Below, in pieces: positions 48,656 through 56,701 of a stretch of 64,000 nt of DNA (the stretch's first letter is position 1; every line of letters starts with the position of its first letter). The stretch spans positions 2,728,001 to 2,792,000 of the forward strand of contig NZ_CP088018.1 in the NCBI RefSeq assembly GCF_021049265.1, given 5' to 3'. Origin of the DNA: Ruania suaedae (lineage in GTDB: Bacteria > Actinomycetota > Actinomycetes > Actinomycetales > Beutenbergiaceae). Under the pieces are notes generated by a model. The model ran no database searches. It saw only the letters and a program-made list of their open reading frames with translations, and was not told the origin of the DNA. The translations under genes were made by a program, and so were the position numbers.

Positions 48656-50062
48656 TCACACCCTCAGCGCCGTCTTGAACTGCGCCCGGGTGCGCCCGAT
48701 CGTCTCCAGCAGCACTGCCTCGTCCTGACGGGCGCGGATGCCGGTGTGACCGGTGTAGAGGTCCTGCCGGGCGTAGGCCAGGTTCACCGCCGCCTTCTGG
48801 AAGGACGTCATCGCGGCCGCCGCCTGGGGGCCACCGCGGGCCGCCCAGGCCTTCGCCTGGCGGCGCCCCGCCATCGAGGTCAGCATCGTGACCTCCTGCG
48901 GCACCAGCCAGCCCGAGGGCACGTACTCGCTCAGCCGCGCCCCCAGCAGCTGCGTCTCCTTCTTGCGCAGCCAGACCAGGATGATCGCCCAGATCACCAG
49001 CGGCACCCAGTTCAGGAACAGGAACATCGCGGCCAGGCCGCCCAGTGACCCGGTGTAGCTGGCGGCACCGTTCCACGCCCCGTGCAGCAGGACCGCGCCC
49101 AGGTAGCCGAGCGGCATGAGCCACAGCCACGCGTGCTTGCTGCGCTGACGTGAGGCCAGGCCGAGCGCCACCCCGATGCAGGCGGTGTAGATGAGGTGAC
49201 CGAAGGGCGAGGCGAGCCCGCGCATGATGAACGTGAACGCCATCCCGTCACCGGCACCACCGAGGTACTGGATGTTCTCCACGAACGCGAACGCCGCGGC
49301 GATCACCGAGGCGAAGACGATCCCGTCCACGGGGCCGTTGAACTGACGCCGCCGGACCAGGAAGATCAGCAGCACCCCCAGGCCCTTCCAGAACTCCTCG
49401 ACCACCGGGGCCCCGAAGACGGCCGGCATCACCGCCTCGGGCATCGACGGCGACACGAGGTTGCCGAGGGCGAGGCCGAACGGCAGGTTAAGCAGGCTGG
49501 AGAGCCAGACCGCCACCCCACCGCCCCAGACGAAGGCCGCAGCGAGCAGGAGACGCGGCTCGGGCTCCCACCGGTCCACCCAGAGCACCGCGGCGCCGAC
49601 GATGGCCAGCGGCACCAGCGAGAACAGCGCCGCGACGACGATGTTGCCCACGCCCATACCGAGGGCCATCAGGCCCACGATCGACAGCACGCCGAGCGCC
49701 CCAACGGCCAGCAGCAGGATCTCGAACACCACCCGGCGGCGCGGGTGCCTCGGCGGCGCCGTCACCCACGGGTGCTGCGCCGAGGGCGCGTACTGCTCCG
49801 ACGGCGGCGTGACGGCAACCGGGGCAGGTGCATAACCCGGGTGGCCGCCGTACTGGGTGCGACCCTGCTGTCCGCCGTACTGCGGGTGCGCAGCGCCACC
49901 GTAGGCGGCCTGGTACTGCGGTGCGCCCGGCTGACCGTGGTGCGGCTGGGGGGCCTGCCCGTACGCGGCCTGCTGCGGCGGGGAGCCCTGCTGCGGCGGC
50001 GCGTACGGCTGGCTCGGCCGCTGCTGCTCGGGCAGGGGACGGTTCGGCGGTTGATAGCTCAC
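48656..50062 (-). CDS. PrsW-family intramembrane metalloprotease
   Basis: A 468-residue protein: a roughly 110-residue Pro/Gln/Gly/Tyr-rich cytoplasmic N-terminus, then about nine membrane helices. The protease motifs are present: VVEEFWKGLGV (EExxK), AAFAFVENIQYL (ExxxN) and SPFGHLIYTACIGVALG with the metal-binding His. PrsW proteins cleave regulators such as anti-sigma factors. A 110-residue cytoplasmic tail follows. GTG 50062; divergent from the THUMP-like gene. Substrate unknown. Confidence 0.92.
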   Translation of the reverse strand: MSYQPPNRPLPEQQRPSQPYAPPQQGSPPQQAAYGQAPQPHHGQPGAPQYQAAYGGAAHPQYGGQQGRTQYGGHPGYAPAPVAVTPPSEQYAPSAQHPWVTAPPRHPRRRVVFEILLLAVGALGVLSIVGLMALGMGVGNIVVAALFSLVPLAIVGAAVLWVDRWEPEPRLLLAAAFVWGGGVAVWLSSLLNLPFGLALGNLVSPSMPEAVMPAVFGAPVVEEFWKGLGVLLIFLVRRRQFNGPVDGIVFASVIAAAFAFVENIQYLGGAGDGMAFTFIMRGLASPFGHLIYTACIGVALGLASRQRSKHAWLWLMPLGYLGAVLLHGAWNGAASYTGSLGGLAAMFLFLNWVPLVIWAIILVWLRKKETQLLGARLSEYVPSGWLVPQEVTMLTSMAGRRQAKAWAARGGPQAAAAMTSFQKAAVNLAYARQDLYTGHTGIRARQDEAVLLETIGRTRAQFKTALRV

Positions 50063-50145
50063 AGCGCGAACGCTAGCCGGTCCGGCGACGATGAGCGAGA
50101 AGCGGTGGTGGGCCGATCTCCCCGTGCCCATGACAGGATCACAGG

Positions 50146-51348
50146 GTGGACCGCCGCACTCTCGCCCAACTGCTCTCTCCCGAGGGCTGGGCACTGCTCG
50201 CCCAGCTCCCGCCCTACGACGAGAGTCAGGCTCTCCGGCTCGCGGAGGGGCTGCGCGCACGCGGCCTCGACCCCGATCTCGTGGCGGGCGCGCTGACGCA
50301 GAGCCGGCTGCGCACCCGCGCCCGCACGAAGTTCGGTGAGTTCGCCGCCGAGATGCTCTTCACCGAGAGCGGCCTCGAGCAGGCCACGCGATTGAGCGTG
50401 GCCGCCCGGCACGCCCGCCGGTACTCCGCCGCGGGCGTGCGCCACGTGGCCGACCTGGGGTGTGGGCTCGGCGCCGACGCCATGGCCATGGCCGCCCTGG
50501 GCCTGCAGGTACTCGCGGTCGAGCTGGACGAGGAGACCGCGACCCTGGCGACCGTCAACCTGCGCGCCTTCGAGCAGGCCCAGGTGCGGCTCGCGGACGC
50601 CACCACCCTCGACCTGGCCGCGGAGGGCGTCGATGGCGTCTTCGCCGATCCGGCCCGGCGGACGCGCTCCGGCGCCCGGGTCTTCGATCCGCGCTCCTAC
50701 TCCCCCGATCTGGACACCCTGCTCGCGCTGCGGGAGCAGGTGCCCAACCTCGGCCTGAAGGTCGGGCCGGGCGTGCCCTACACGGCGCTCCCCTCCGAGA
50801 CGCACGCCCAGTGGGTCAGCGTCGACGGCAGCGTCGTTGAGGCAGGGCTGTGGTTTGGCGACCTCGCTCACGAGGGCTCCGGCCGCAGCGCCCTGGTGCT
50901 CCAGGGCGACCAGGCCCACACGATCACGGGCCCGGGCGATGCGGACGCCCGCCCGGTGCAGGCGGCCGCCGCCGACCTGGGCACGTTCCTGTACGAGCCG
51001 GACGGCGCGGTCATCCGCGCCGGGCTGGTGGCCCAGCTGGCCGAGCAGCTGGACGGGGCCCTGGTGGACGAGTCGATCGCGTACATCACCACCGCCGGTG
51101 CTCGCGAGACCCCCTTCGCCACGGGATACCGGGTGCTGGACTCCTTCGACTTCGGCCTGAAGCGACTCCGGGCCTACCTGCGCACGCGGGAGGTGGGGCG
51201 GCTGACAATCAAGAAGCGAGGCACCGCCGTCGTGCCGGATCAGTTGCGCCAGCAGCTCGCACTGAACGGGCCGGAGGAGGCCACGATCGTGCTGACCCGG
51301 CTGCGGGGCAAGCAGAGCGTGATCGTGGTCGAGCCGCTGCGGGCCTGA
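50146..51348 (+). CDS. THUMP-like domain class I SAM-dependent methyltransferase
   Basis: A 400-residue protein. The SAM-binding motif I is VADLGCGLGADAMAMAALG (about 103-121) with VLAVELDEETA as motif II and VDGVFADPARRT as motif IV. The C-terminus (FGLKRLRAYLRTREVGRLTIKKRG, LTRLRGKQSVIVVEPL) is the THUMP-like segment named in actinobacterial annotations. The (F/N)PPY-type catalytic motif is replaced by ADPARR, so the target is not clear; an RNA substrate is likely. GTG 50146 start. Confidence 0.85.
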   Translation: MDRRTLAQLLSPEGWALLAQLPPYDESQALRLAEGLRARGLDPDLVAGALTQSRLRTRARTKFGEFAAEMLFTESGLEQATRLSVAARHARRYSAAGVRHVADLGCGLGADAMAMAALGLQVLAVELDEETATLATVNLRAFEQAQVRLADATTLDLAAEGVDGVFADPARRTRSGARVFDPRSYSPDLDTLLALREQVPNLGLKVGPGVPYTALPSETHAQWVSVDGSVVEAGLWFGDLAHEGSGRSALVLQGDQAHTITGPGDADARPVQAAAADLGTFLYEPDGAVIRAGLVAQLAEQLDGALVDESIAYITTAGARETPFATGYRVLDSFDFGLKRLRAYLRTREVGRLTIKKRGTAVVPDQLRQQLALNGPEEATIVLTRLRGKQSVIVVEPLRA

Positions 51349-51393
51349 CCGGCGCGTGGCACCGGCGGGCCGGTGCGGTGCAAGGATGGGCGG

Positions 51394-52545
51394 GTGACGA
51401 TCGAGTTCTCCCCCTCCACGCGGTCGACCCTCGGGATCGAATGGGAGCTGGCCCTGGTGGACAGCGACACCGGCGACCTGCGCCAGGTGGCCCAGACGGT
51501 GCTCGACGCGGTCGCCCCCGCTGATGGCTCCCAGCACCCGACCATCCGGCAGGAGTTGCTGCTGAACACGGTCGAGATCGTCTCCGGGGTGTGCCGTTCG
51601 GTGCCGGAGGCGATGGCGGACCTGCAGCGTTCGACCGCCCTCGTGCGCGAGATCACCGATCCGCTCCGGGTGGAGCTGGCGTGCGCGGGTACCCACCCGT
51701 TCGGGCACTGGGGGAACCAGCGCGTCACCGACAAGGAGCGCTATGCCACGCTGATCGACCGGACCCAGTGGTGGGGCCGCCAGATGCTCATCTACGGGGT
51801 GCACGTGCACGTGGGGATCGAGTCACGGGACAAGGTGCTGCCGATCCTGGGGGCGCTGCTGACCTACTACCCGCACCTGCTCTCGCTCTCGGCGTCCTCG
51901 CCGTTCTGGGACGGACGCGACACCGGCTACGCCTCCAACCGCGCGCTGCTCTTCCAGCAGCTGCCGACGGCGGGGCTGCCGTTCACCTCGATCACCACCT
52001 GGGCGGACCTGGAGCGCTACGTCGACGACATGCTGCTCACCGGGGTGATCGACGAGTTCGACGAGGTGCGCTGGGATCTGCGGCCGTCCCCGAAGTTCGG
52101 GACCCTGGAGATGCGGATCTGTGACGGCATCTCGAACGCACTGGAGCTCGCGGCGGTGGCGGCGCTGACGCACTGCCTGGTGGAGAAGTTCTCCCGGATG
52201 ATCGACGCCGGCGAGGAGCTGCCGCGGATCTCACCGTGGTTCCTGGCCGAGAACAAGTGGCGCTCGGCGCGCTACGGGATGGAGGCGATCATCATCCTGG
52301 ACGAGGCCGGCAACGAGGAGCTCGTCACCGATTCGCTGCAGGCCGTGCTGGCCGACCTCGCGCCGATCGCCGCGGACCTGGGGTGTGCCGCCGCACTGGA
52401 CGGGGTGCGCGAGATCATCCGCACCGGCGGATCCGCGGCGCGCCAGCGCGTGGTGGCGGCCGGGGGCGCGCCGGGCGACCTGGCGCGGGTGGTGGGGCAC
52501 CTGGTGGACGAGTTCCACGCCGGGCGGCCGATCGATCCGCGCTGA
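51394..52545 (+). CDS. Carboxylate-amine ligase, glutamate-cysteine ligase family 2 (YbdK type)
   Basis: A 383-residue member of the GCS2 superfamily. It opens with FSPSTRSTLGIEWELALVD, the metal-binding strand, followed by RQELLLNTVEIVSGV, THPFGHWG, YGVHVHVGIESRDK and FGTLEMRICDG. YbdK-like enzymes show weak glutamate-cysteine ligase activity, so the real acid-amine pair ligated is unknown. Actinobacteria use mycothiol rather than glutathione. GTG 51394 follows AAGGA. Confidence 0.9.
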   Translation: MTIEFSPSTRSTLGIEWELALVDSDTGDLRQVAQTVLDAVAPADGSQHPTIRQELLLNTVEIVSGVCRSVPEAMADLQRSTALVREITDPLRVELACAGTHPFGHWGNQRVTDKERYATLIDRTQWWGRQMLIYGVHVHVGIESRDKVLPILGALLTYYPHLLSLSASSPFWDGRDTGYASNRALLFQQLPTAGLPFTSITTWADLERYVDDMLLTGVIDEFDEVRWDLRPSPKFGTLEMRICDGISNALELAAVAALTHCLVEKFSRMIDAGEELPRISPWFLAENKWRSARYGMEAIIILDEAGNEELVTDSLQAVLADLAPIAADLGCAAALDGVREIIRTGGSAARQRVVAAGGAPGDLARVVGHLVDEFHAGRPIDPR

Positions 52546-52845
52546 GGCCGTGCGGGCAGGCTTCAGGGGGACGCCTCGCCGTCAGGGCTCGCCGCGCCGC
52601 GATGAGCGCGAGCCCGACAACGGGCCGAATATTTGACCCTATCGGCCTTCAGGGGTCGAACTTTCGTCCCCTGCAGGACCGGACGAAGGCTGCCAGACGA
52701 GGCCGTGACCGGATCGACACCGATGCGTGGAGTGCGGGGCCATGCTGCAGCAGACTGACGCATCCGTGTCGATCCCGTCACGGTGATCGGCGGAAAGACG
52801 ACCTCGCGTCGTCAACGGTCAGGCTTGAACTGCTGGCGTCATCGC
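52546..52845. other. Gene-free convergent intergenic region with two inverted repeats
   Basis: 300 nt between convergent genes. It holds a near-palindrome CAGGGGTCGAA-CT-TTCGTCCCCTG (52650-52673, one mismatch) and a larger inverted repeat with 22 of 24 bp paired (52705-52728 and 52758-52781, 29-nt loop). These probably terminate the ligase gene and the PadR operon respectively. A 72-codon open frame here lacks any family resemblance and is not called. Confidence 0.6.
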
Positions 52846-53448
52846 TCAGGACCGACCACGCTGGAGCTGGGCGGCGCGTCTGGAGCCGCGGATGACGAGG
52901 ACCAACAGCACCGCGATGGCGACGATCCCGAGGCCTGGCCCGACGAGCAAGCGGTCCCTGCCCGTGATGAAGTACAGCATCGTGAGTGCCAGTCCGAACG
53001 GCACGATCGTTGCGCCGAGAACCTTCTCCAGCGCGGTCCACAGGTTCGACAAGACCAGGGCTGCGAGGACTGCCAGGAGCGGGAGCCACGCGATTGGCGT
53101 GAAGGAGAACAACCCGATGATCAACAGCCCGGTCGTGACCGTCGGCGGAACCCAGCGCCCACCGAACTGCTCCCGCCAGCGGTCGAGTGTGTCGGTACCG
53201 GGACCGCTCGACACCGCCGCATGTCGCTCCGCCAGCGCCGCCTCGGCCACCTGCCCCGGCGATCCCAGCTCGGACAGGATGCGATTCGCATCTGCCTCAC
53301 CCGGCTCCCCCGGCACCTCGGCGAGCGCGGCATCGATGTGCTCACGCACCCCGTCGAGCACCCCGGCCCGCTCCACCGGCTCCAGCGCCGCGAGCAGCCG
53401 CGCGAGATCGTCCTGATAGCGGGCCAGCCGCTGGGTTGCCTCGGTCAT
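52846..53448 (-). CDS. HAAS/DUF1700 domain membrane protein
   Basis: A 200-residue protein. The N-terminal HAAS (DUF1700-type) helices are RYQDDLARLLAALEPVERAGVLDGVREHIDAALAEVPGE and the conserved ILSELGSPGQVAEAALAER, followed by about four membrane helices (VTTGLLIIGLF, IAWLPLLAVLAALVLSNLW, IVPFGLALTMLYFI, GLGIVAIAVLLVLVI). HAAS genes are routinely paired with PadR regulators, as here. Its ATG overlaps the PadR stop by 4 nt. Confidence 0.88.
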   Translation of the reverse strand: MTEATQRLARYQDDLARLLAALEPVERAGVLDGVREHIDAALAEVPGEPGEADANRILSELGSPGQVAEAALAERHAAVSSGPGTDTLDRWREQFGGRWVPPTVTTGLLIIGLFSFTPIAWLPLLAVLAALVLSNLWTALEKVLGATIVPFGLALTMLYFITGRDRLLVGPGLGIVAIAVLLVLVIRGSRRAAQLQRGRS

Positions 53449-53807
53449 TCGTCGTCCCCCAAGTTGGAATCGACGGCGTCCCGAAACGGTGACCAGGCGC
53501 GGATGAACACCTCGAGCGCCTGCTCACCCTCCCCGGTGAGCGCGTAGTACCGGCGCGGCGGCCCGGACGTCGACTCCTGCCAGTGGGTCTCCACCAGCCC
53601 CGACTTCCGCAGTCTCGCCAGCAACGGGTACAGCGTACCCTCACCGCTCATCAGCACGCCGTCCGCGCTGAGCCGGCGGGCAATGTCCCGGCCGTAGGAG
53701 GCACCCGCGCGCAGGGACGCGAGCACGCAGTACTCCACGGCGGCGCCGGCAGGTACCGAGCGGCTCCGCACCCCCTGGGAGCCCGCATCGGAATCCAGTT
53801 TCGGCAT
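53445..53807 (-). CDS. PadR-family transcriptional regulator
   Basis: A roughly 120-residue winged-helix regulator: AVEYCVLASLRAGASYGRDIARRLSADGVLMSGEGTLYPLLARLRKSGLVETHWQES, then the YYALTGEGEQALEVF wing and helix. PadR regulators repress their own operon, here with the HAAS membrane protein. The start is ambiguous: ATG 53807 (MPKLDSDAG) lies inside the left arm of the long inverted repeat, GTG 53771 would leave the repeat entirely upstream, and ATG 53864 would span it. None has a good ribosome-binding site. Confidence 0.85.
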   Translation of the reverse strand: MPKLDSDAGSQGVRSRSVPAGAAVEYCVLASLRAGASYGRDIARRLSADGVLMSGEGTLYPLLARLRKSGLVETHWQESTSGPPRRYYALTGEGEQALEVFIRAWSPFRDAVDSNLGDDE

Positions 53808-53861
53808 TGGAATCCGCGTGTGGAGCGTCAGAACCGGATTCCAATGCCGAAGGTGGATTCC
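53790..53861. promoter_or_regulatory. 27-bp inverted repeat at the PadR promoter
   Basis: Arms 53790-53816 and 53835-53861 match at 25 of 27 positions around an 18-nt loop. Each arm contains two GGAATCC/GGATTCC elements flanking a TTCGGCATT core. It lies at the 5' end of padR and just 3' of the GH3 gene. Its length and nested symmetry suit a PadR operator; it could also end the GH3 transcript. Confidence 0.75.
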
Positions 53862-53915
53862 CATGACTGGCGAGTCGATCTCAGTCCTGCCCGGTCCCCT
53901 CGTCGCGGGAGCCCC

Positions 53916-55601
53916 TCAGCAGGCAGTCGCCGCCAGTCCCTCGACCTCGATCGGCAGACTCCCCGGCGCTTCCGCCTCTCCCGTCAGCACAGCGGCCACG
54001 GCGTCCATCGCCCCGGCCGTGCGACCGAACGCGGCGATCTGCACGGGGGCGTCGCTACCGGCCAGTAGCCACGGCGCGTCCAGGTCCACGGCCACGTCCG
54101 CCCTCCCCGACGGCGTCGCTGCGGTGATCAGCCGGAGGTCGGTGTCCGCGGGCTGCTCCAACGGCACCACCTCCAGGCCGGCGCGCTCCGCCGCAGCGGC
54201 GAAACCCTCCCAGTCGTCCGCAGATCCGCCGCGCACGTGGATGCGCGGCCCGGCCAGCGCTCCCGAGCACTCCCCCTGAACGAGGGTCACGGCCGCGGCG
54301 CTCAGGTCCGCGGAGGCCTCGGCGCCGGCGTCGGACTGATCGATCTCGACGGCACCGGCCTCCTCGGCCGATTGCTCCTGCCACTGCATGAGCGCGATCA
54401 CCCGGCCCGCTGCTTCGTCCACCCGCTCGCGGTCCAACGTCCCGTCCTCGAGTGCACTGACAATCCCGTGGTGTGCCTCGGCCACGTCGGTCGGGCCGAG
54501 CAACAGGTCCGCGCCGGCCGCGAGCGCCTCGACGGCGATCTCCTCGGCGGTGCGGGTCTGCGTCAGCGCTCCCATGTCGAGGCCATCGGTGATCGCCACC
54601 CCGGTGAAGCCCAGCTCCTCGCGCAGCACTCGGTAGGCCTCCGGTGACAGCGACGCCGGCACGCCCGGATCCCACGCCTCGACCGAGATGTGACCCATCA
54701 TCACCGTCGGGGCACCGGCGTCGATCCCGGCCTGGAACGGCATCAGGTCCCGCTCGGCCAGCGCCTCGGCGGAGGCGGACTGCACCGGCAGGTCCTCGTG
54801 CGAGTCCACGGTGAGCGCCCCGTGGCCCGGGAAGTGCTTGAGGCTGGACACCACGGCGCCGTCGGTGAAGCCGTCCACGGCGGCGACCACGGCACGAGCT
54901 GCGCGGTCGGCGTCCCCGGCCGGAGCCCGATCCCGGATCACCGGGTCCGCTGCCCCGATCGTCACGTCCGCGACCGGCGCGAAGTCGTAGTTGACCCCGC
55001 TGGCCCGCAGCTCGGTCGCCATCGCCTCGGCGGCCGCGGCCACCACCTCGGGATCGTCGGCTGCGCCCGCAGCCATGAACGGCGGGAACGAGGTCCAGTC
55101 CCCCGTGTCCGCCGACAACCGCTGCACCAGGCCGCCTTCGTTGTCCACCGACACGATGGCGGGCCAGTCCCGCCCCGACTGCGCCTGCGCCTCCTGCACC
55201 GCCTCGGCGGTCGCGGCCACCTGCTCGGTCGAGGCGACGTTGTTCCCGAACACCACGAGCCCACCGAGGTGGTACTCGCTCAGCCTGGCTGCGGCGTCCG
55301 CCGGGTCCGTTCCCGGGAAGCGGGCGAGAATCACCTGTCCGGCGACCTCCCCCGGACTCATCCCGGCGGCGACCTCGGTTGCCGCGGCCACGTCGTCCTC
55401 GGTCGGGCCCCAGGCGAGCGACTCGGAGGTCGGCGACGGGGAGTCGCTGGGCTCCGGCGTCGGCTCCTCGGTAGGCGAGGCGGACGGGGACGGCGAACCC
55501 GAGGGCGCCGCCTCCTGCCCCGTGGGCGAGGTGCAACCCGCCAGTGCGAGTGCACCGGCGGTCGCCAGAGCGGCCAGGCGCGCGGAGGTGGGGAGCCTCA
55601 T
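53916..55601 (-). CDS. GH3 family lipoprotein (NagZ-like beta-N-acetylhexosaminidase)
   Basis: A 561-residue secreted lipoprotein with lipobox LALAGC (Cys23) followed by a Ser/Pro/Glu linker. The GH3 TIM barrel has [21 protein letters not shown] (the NagZ His loop in [21 protein letters not shown]) and catalytic Asp339 in [12 protein letters not shown]. About 180 extra C-terminal residues form a second domain. NagZ-type enzymes trim GlcNAc from peptidoglycan; an extracellular lipoprotein form suggests cell-wall turnover. The ATG overlaps the tsaD stop by 4 nt. Confidence 0.92.
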   Translation of the reverse strand: MRLPTSARLAALATAGALALAGCTSPTGQEAAPSGSPSPSASPTEEPTPEPSDSPSPTSESLAWGPTEDDVAAATEVAAGMSPGEVAGQVILARFPGTDPADAAARLSEYHLGGLVVFGNNVASTEQVAATAEAVQEAQAQSGRDWPAIVSVDNEGGLVQRLSADTGDWTSFPPFMAAGAADDPEVVAAAAEAMATELRASGVNYDFAPVADVTIGAADPVIRDRAPAGDADRAARAVVAAVDGFTDGAVVSSLKHFPGHGALTVDSHEDLPVQSASAEALAERDLMPFQAGIDAGAPTVMMGHISVEAWDPGVPASLSPEAYRVLREELGFTGVAITDGLDMGALTQTRTAEEIAVEALAAGADLLLGPTDVAEAHHGIVSALEDGTLDRERVDEAAGRVIALMQWQEQSAEEAGAVEIDQSDAGAEASADLSAAAVTLVQGECSGALAGPRIHVRGGSADDWEGFAAAAERAGLEVVPLEQPADTDLRLITAATPSGRADVAVDLDAPWLLAGSDAPVQIAAFGRTAGAMDAVAAVLTGEAEAPGSLPIEVEGLAATAC

Positions 55602-56662
55602 GTAGTCGCCAGCACCTGGGTCAGGGGCATCTGGGAGTCGATGGTGATGTCCAGCTCCGAGGGCGGCAGCCCCGCTGCCACCACGGCGGAACCGAGCGCG
55701 GCGATCATCGCGCCGTTGTCGGTGCAGTACCGGATCGGCGGAATCCGCACGTCGATCCCGGCCTCACCGAAGCGCTCCGTGGCGAGCGCGCGCAGCCGGC
55801 TGTTCGCCGAGAACCCGCCCCCGATCACCACGCAGCGCACCGAGCGTGCCTCGCACGCGGCCAGGGTCTTGGTGACCAGGACGTCGGCGACGGCCTCGGA
55901 GAAGGAAGCTGCGACGTCGGCCGCGGGTACCTCCTCGCCGCGGTCGGTGAAGCCCTCCACCACCCGGGCCACGGCGGTCTTGAGCCCGGAGAAGGAGAAA
56001 TCGAAGGCGTGGGCGGCCATGTCCTTGGGGCGGGAGAGCCCGCGCGGGAAGGCGAAGGCGGCCGGATCGCCCTGCTGGGCGAGCTTGTCCACGTGCGGCC
56101 CGCCCGGGTAGGGCAGGCCGAGCAGGCGGCCGACCTTGTCGAAGGCCTCCCCCGCGGCGTCGTCGAGGGTCTGGCCCAGCTCGACGACGTCGGTGGCGAT
56201 GTCGCGTACGTGCAGCAGGCTGGAGTGCCCGCCGGAGACCACCAGTCCCAGGAACTCCTCCGGGAAGGGGCCGTCCACCAGCGCGTCGACCGCGACGTGA
56301 CCGAGGATGTGGTTGACCCCGTACAACGGCACCCCGAGCGCGAGGGCGAGCGACTTGGCCGCCGCCACGCCCACGGTGAGCGATCCGACGAGCCCGGGCC
56401 CGGAAGTGACCGCCACCGCGTCGATGTCACCCAGGCTCACGCCGGCCTTCCCGACGGCGGAGCTCAGGGTCGGCCCGAAGGCCTCCAGGTGCGCACGGCT
56501 CGCGACCTCGGGCACGATCCCACCGAACCGTGAGTGCTCGTCCATCGAGGAGGCCGTGACGTCGGTGAGGAGCTCGGTCCCGCGGACCAGGGCGATGCCG
56601 GTCTCGTCGCAGGAGGTCTCGATGCCGAGCACGAGGGGCGCGTCGTGGTGCACTGATGCCAT
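55598..56662 (-). CDS. tsaD: tRNA N6-adenosine threonylcarbamoyltransferase (TsaD)
   Basis: Transfers threonylcarbamoyl to A37 of ANN-decoding tRNAs. The 354-residue protein has [11 protein letters not shown], the iron-binding HxxxH in [43 protein letters not shown] and [11 protein letters not shown] with C-terminal RYCTDNGAM (metal Asp). ATG 56662; a TTG three codons upstream is possible. It is part of the tsaE-tsaB-rimI-tsaD cluster. Confidence 0.96.
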   Translation of the reverse strand: MASVHHDAPLVLGIETSCDETGIALVRGTELLTDVTASSMDEHSRFGGIVPEVASRAHLEAFGPTLSSAVGKAGVSLGDIDAVAVTSGPGLVGSLTVGVAAAKSLALALGVPLYGVNHILGHVAVDALVDGPFPEEFLGLVVSGGHSSLLHVRDIATDVVELGQTLDDAAGEAFDKVGRLLGLPYPGGPHVDKLAQQGDPAAFAFPRGLSRPKDMAAHAFDFSFSGLKTAVARVVEGFTDRGEEVPAADVAASFSEAVADVLVTKTLAACEARSVRCVVIGGGFSANSRLRALATERFGEAGIDVRIPPIRYCTDNGAMIAALGSAVVAAGLPPSELDITIDSQMPLTQVLATT

Positions 56663-56701
56663 GAGCGCCAAGCCTACGCCCGCGTGGGGGCGGCGTCGGC
56701 G

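Noticed and set aside
52563-52781. 72-codon minus-strand ORF in the convergent intergenic region
   Set aside because: No ribosome-binding site, no family resemblance, and it spans both inverted repeats.
53826-54068. Plus-strand ORF starting MPKVDSHDW in the right arm of the padR inverted repeat
   Set aside because: It mirrors the padR start only because the arms are inverted copies; the rest is antisense to the GH3 gene.
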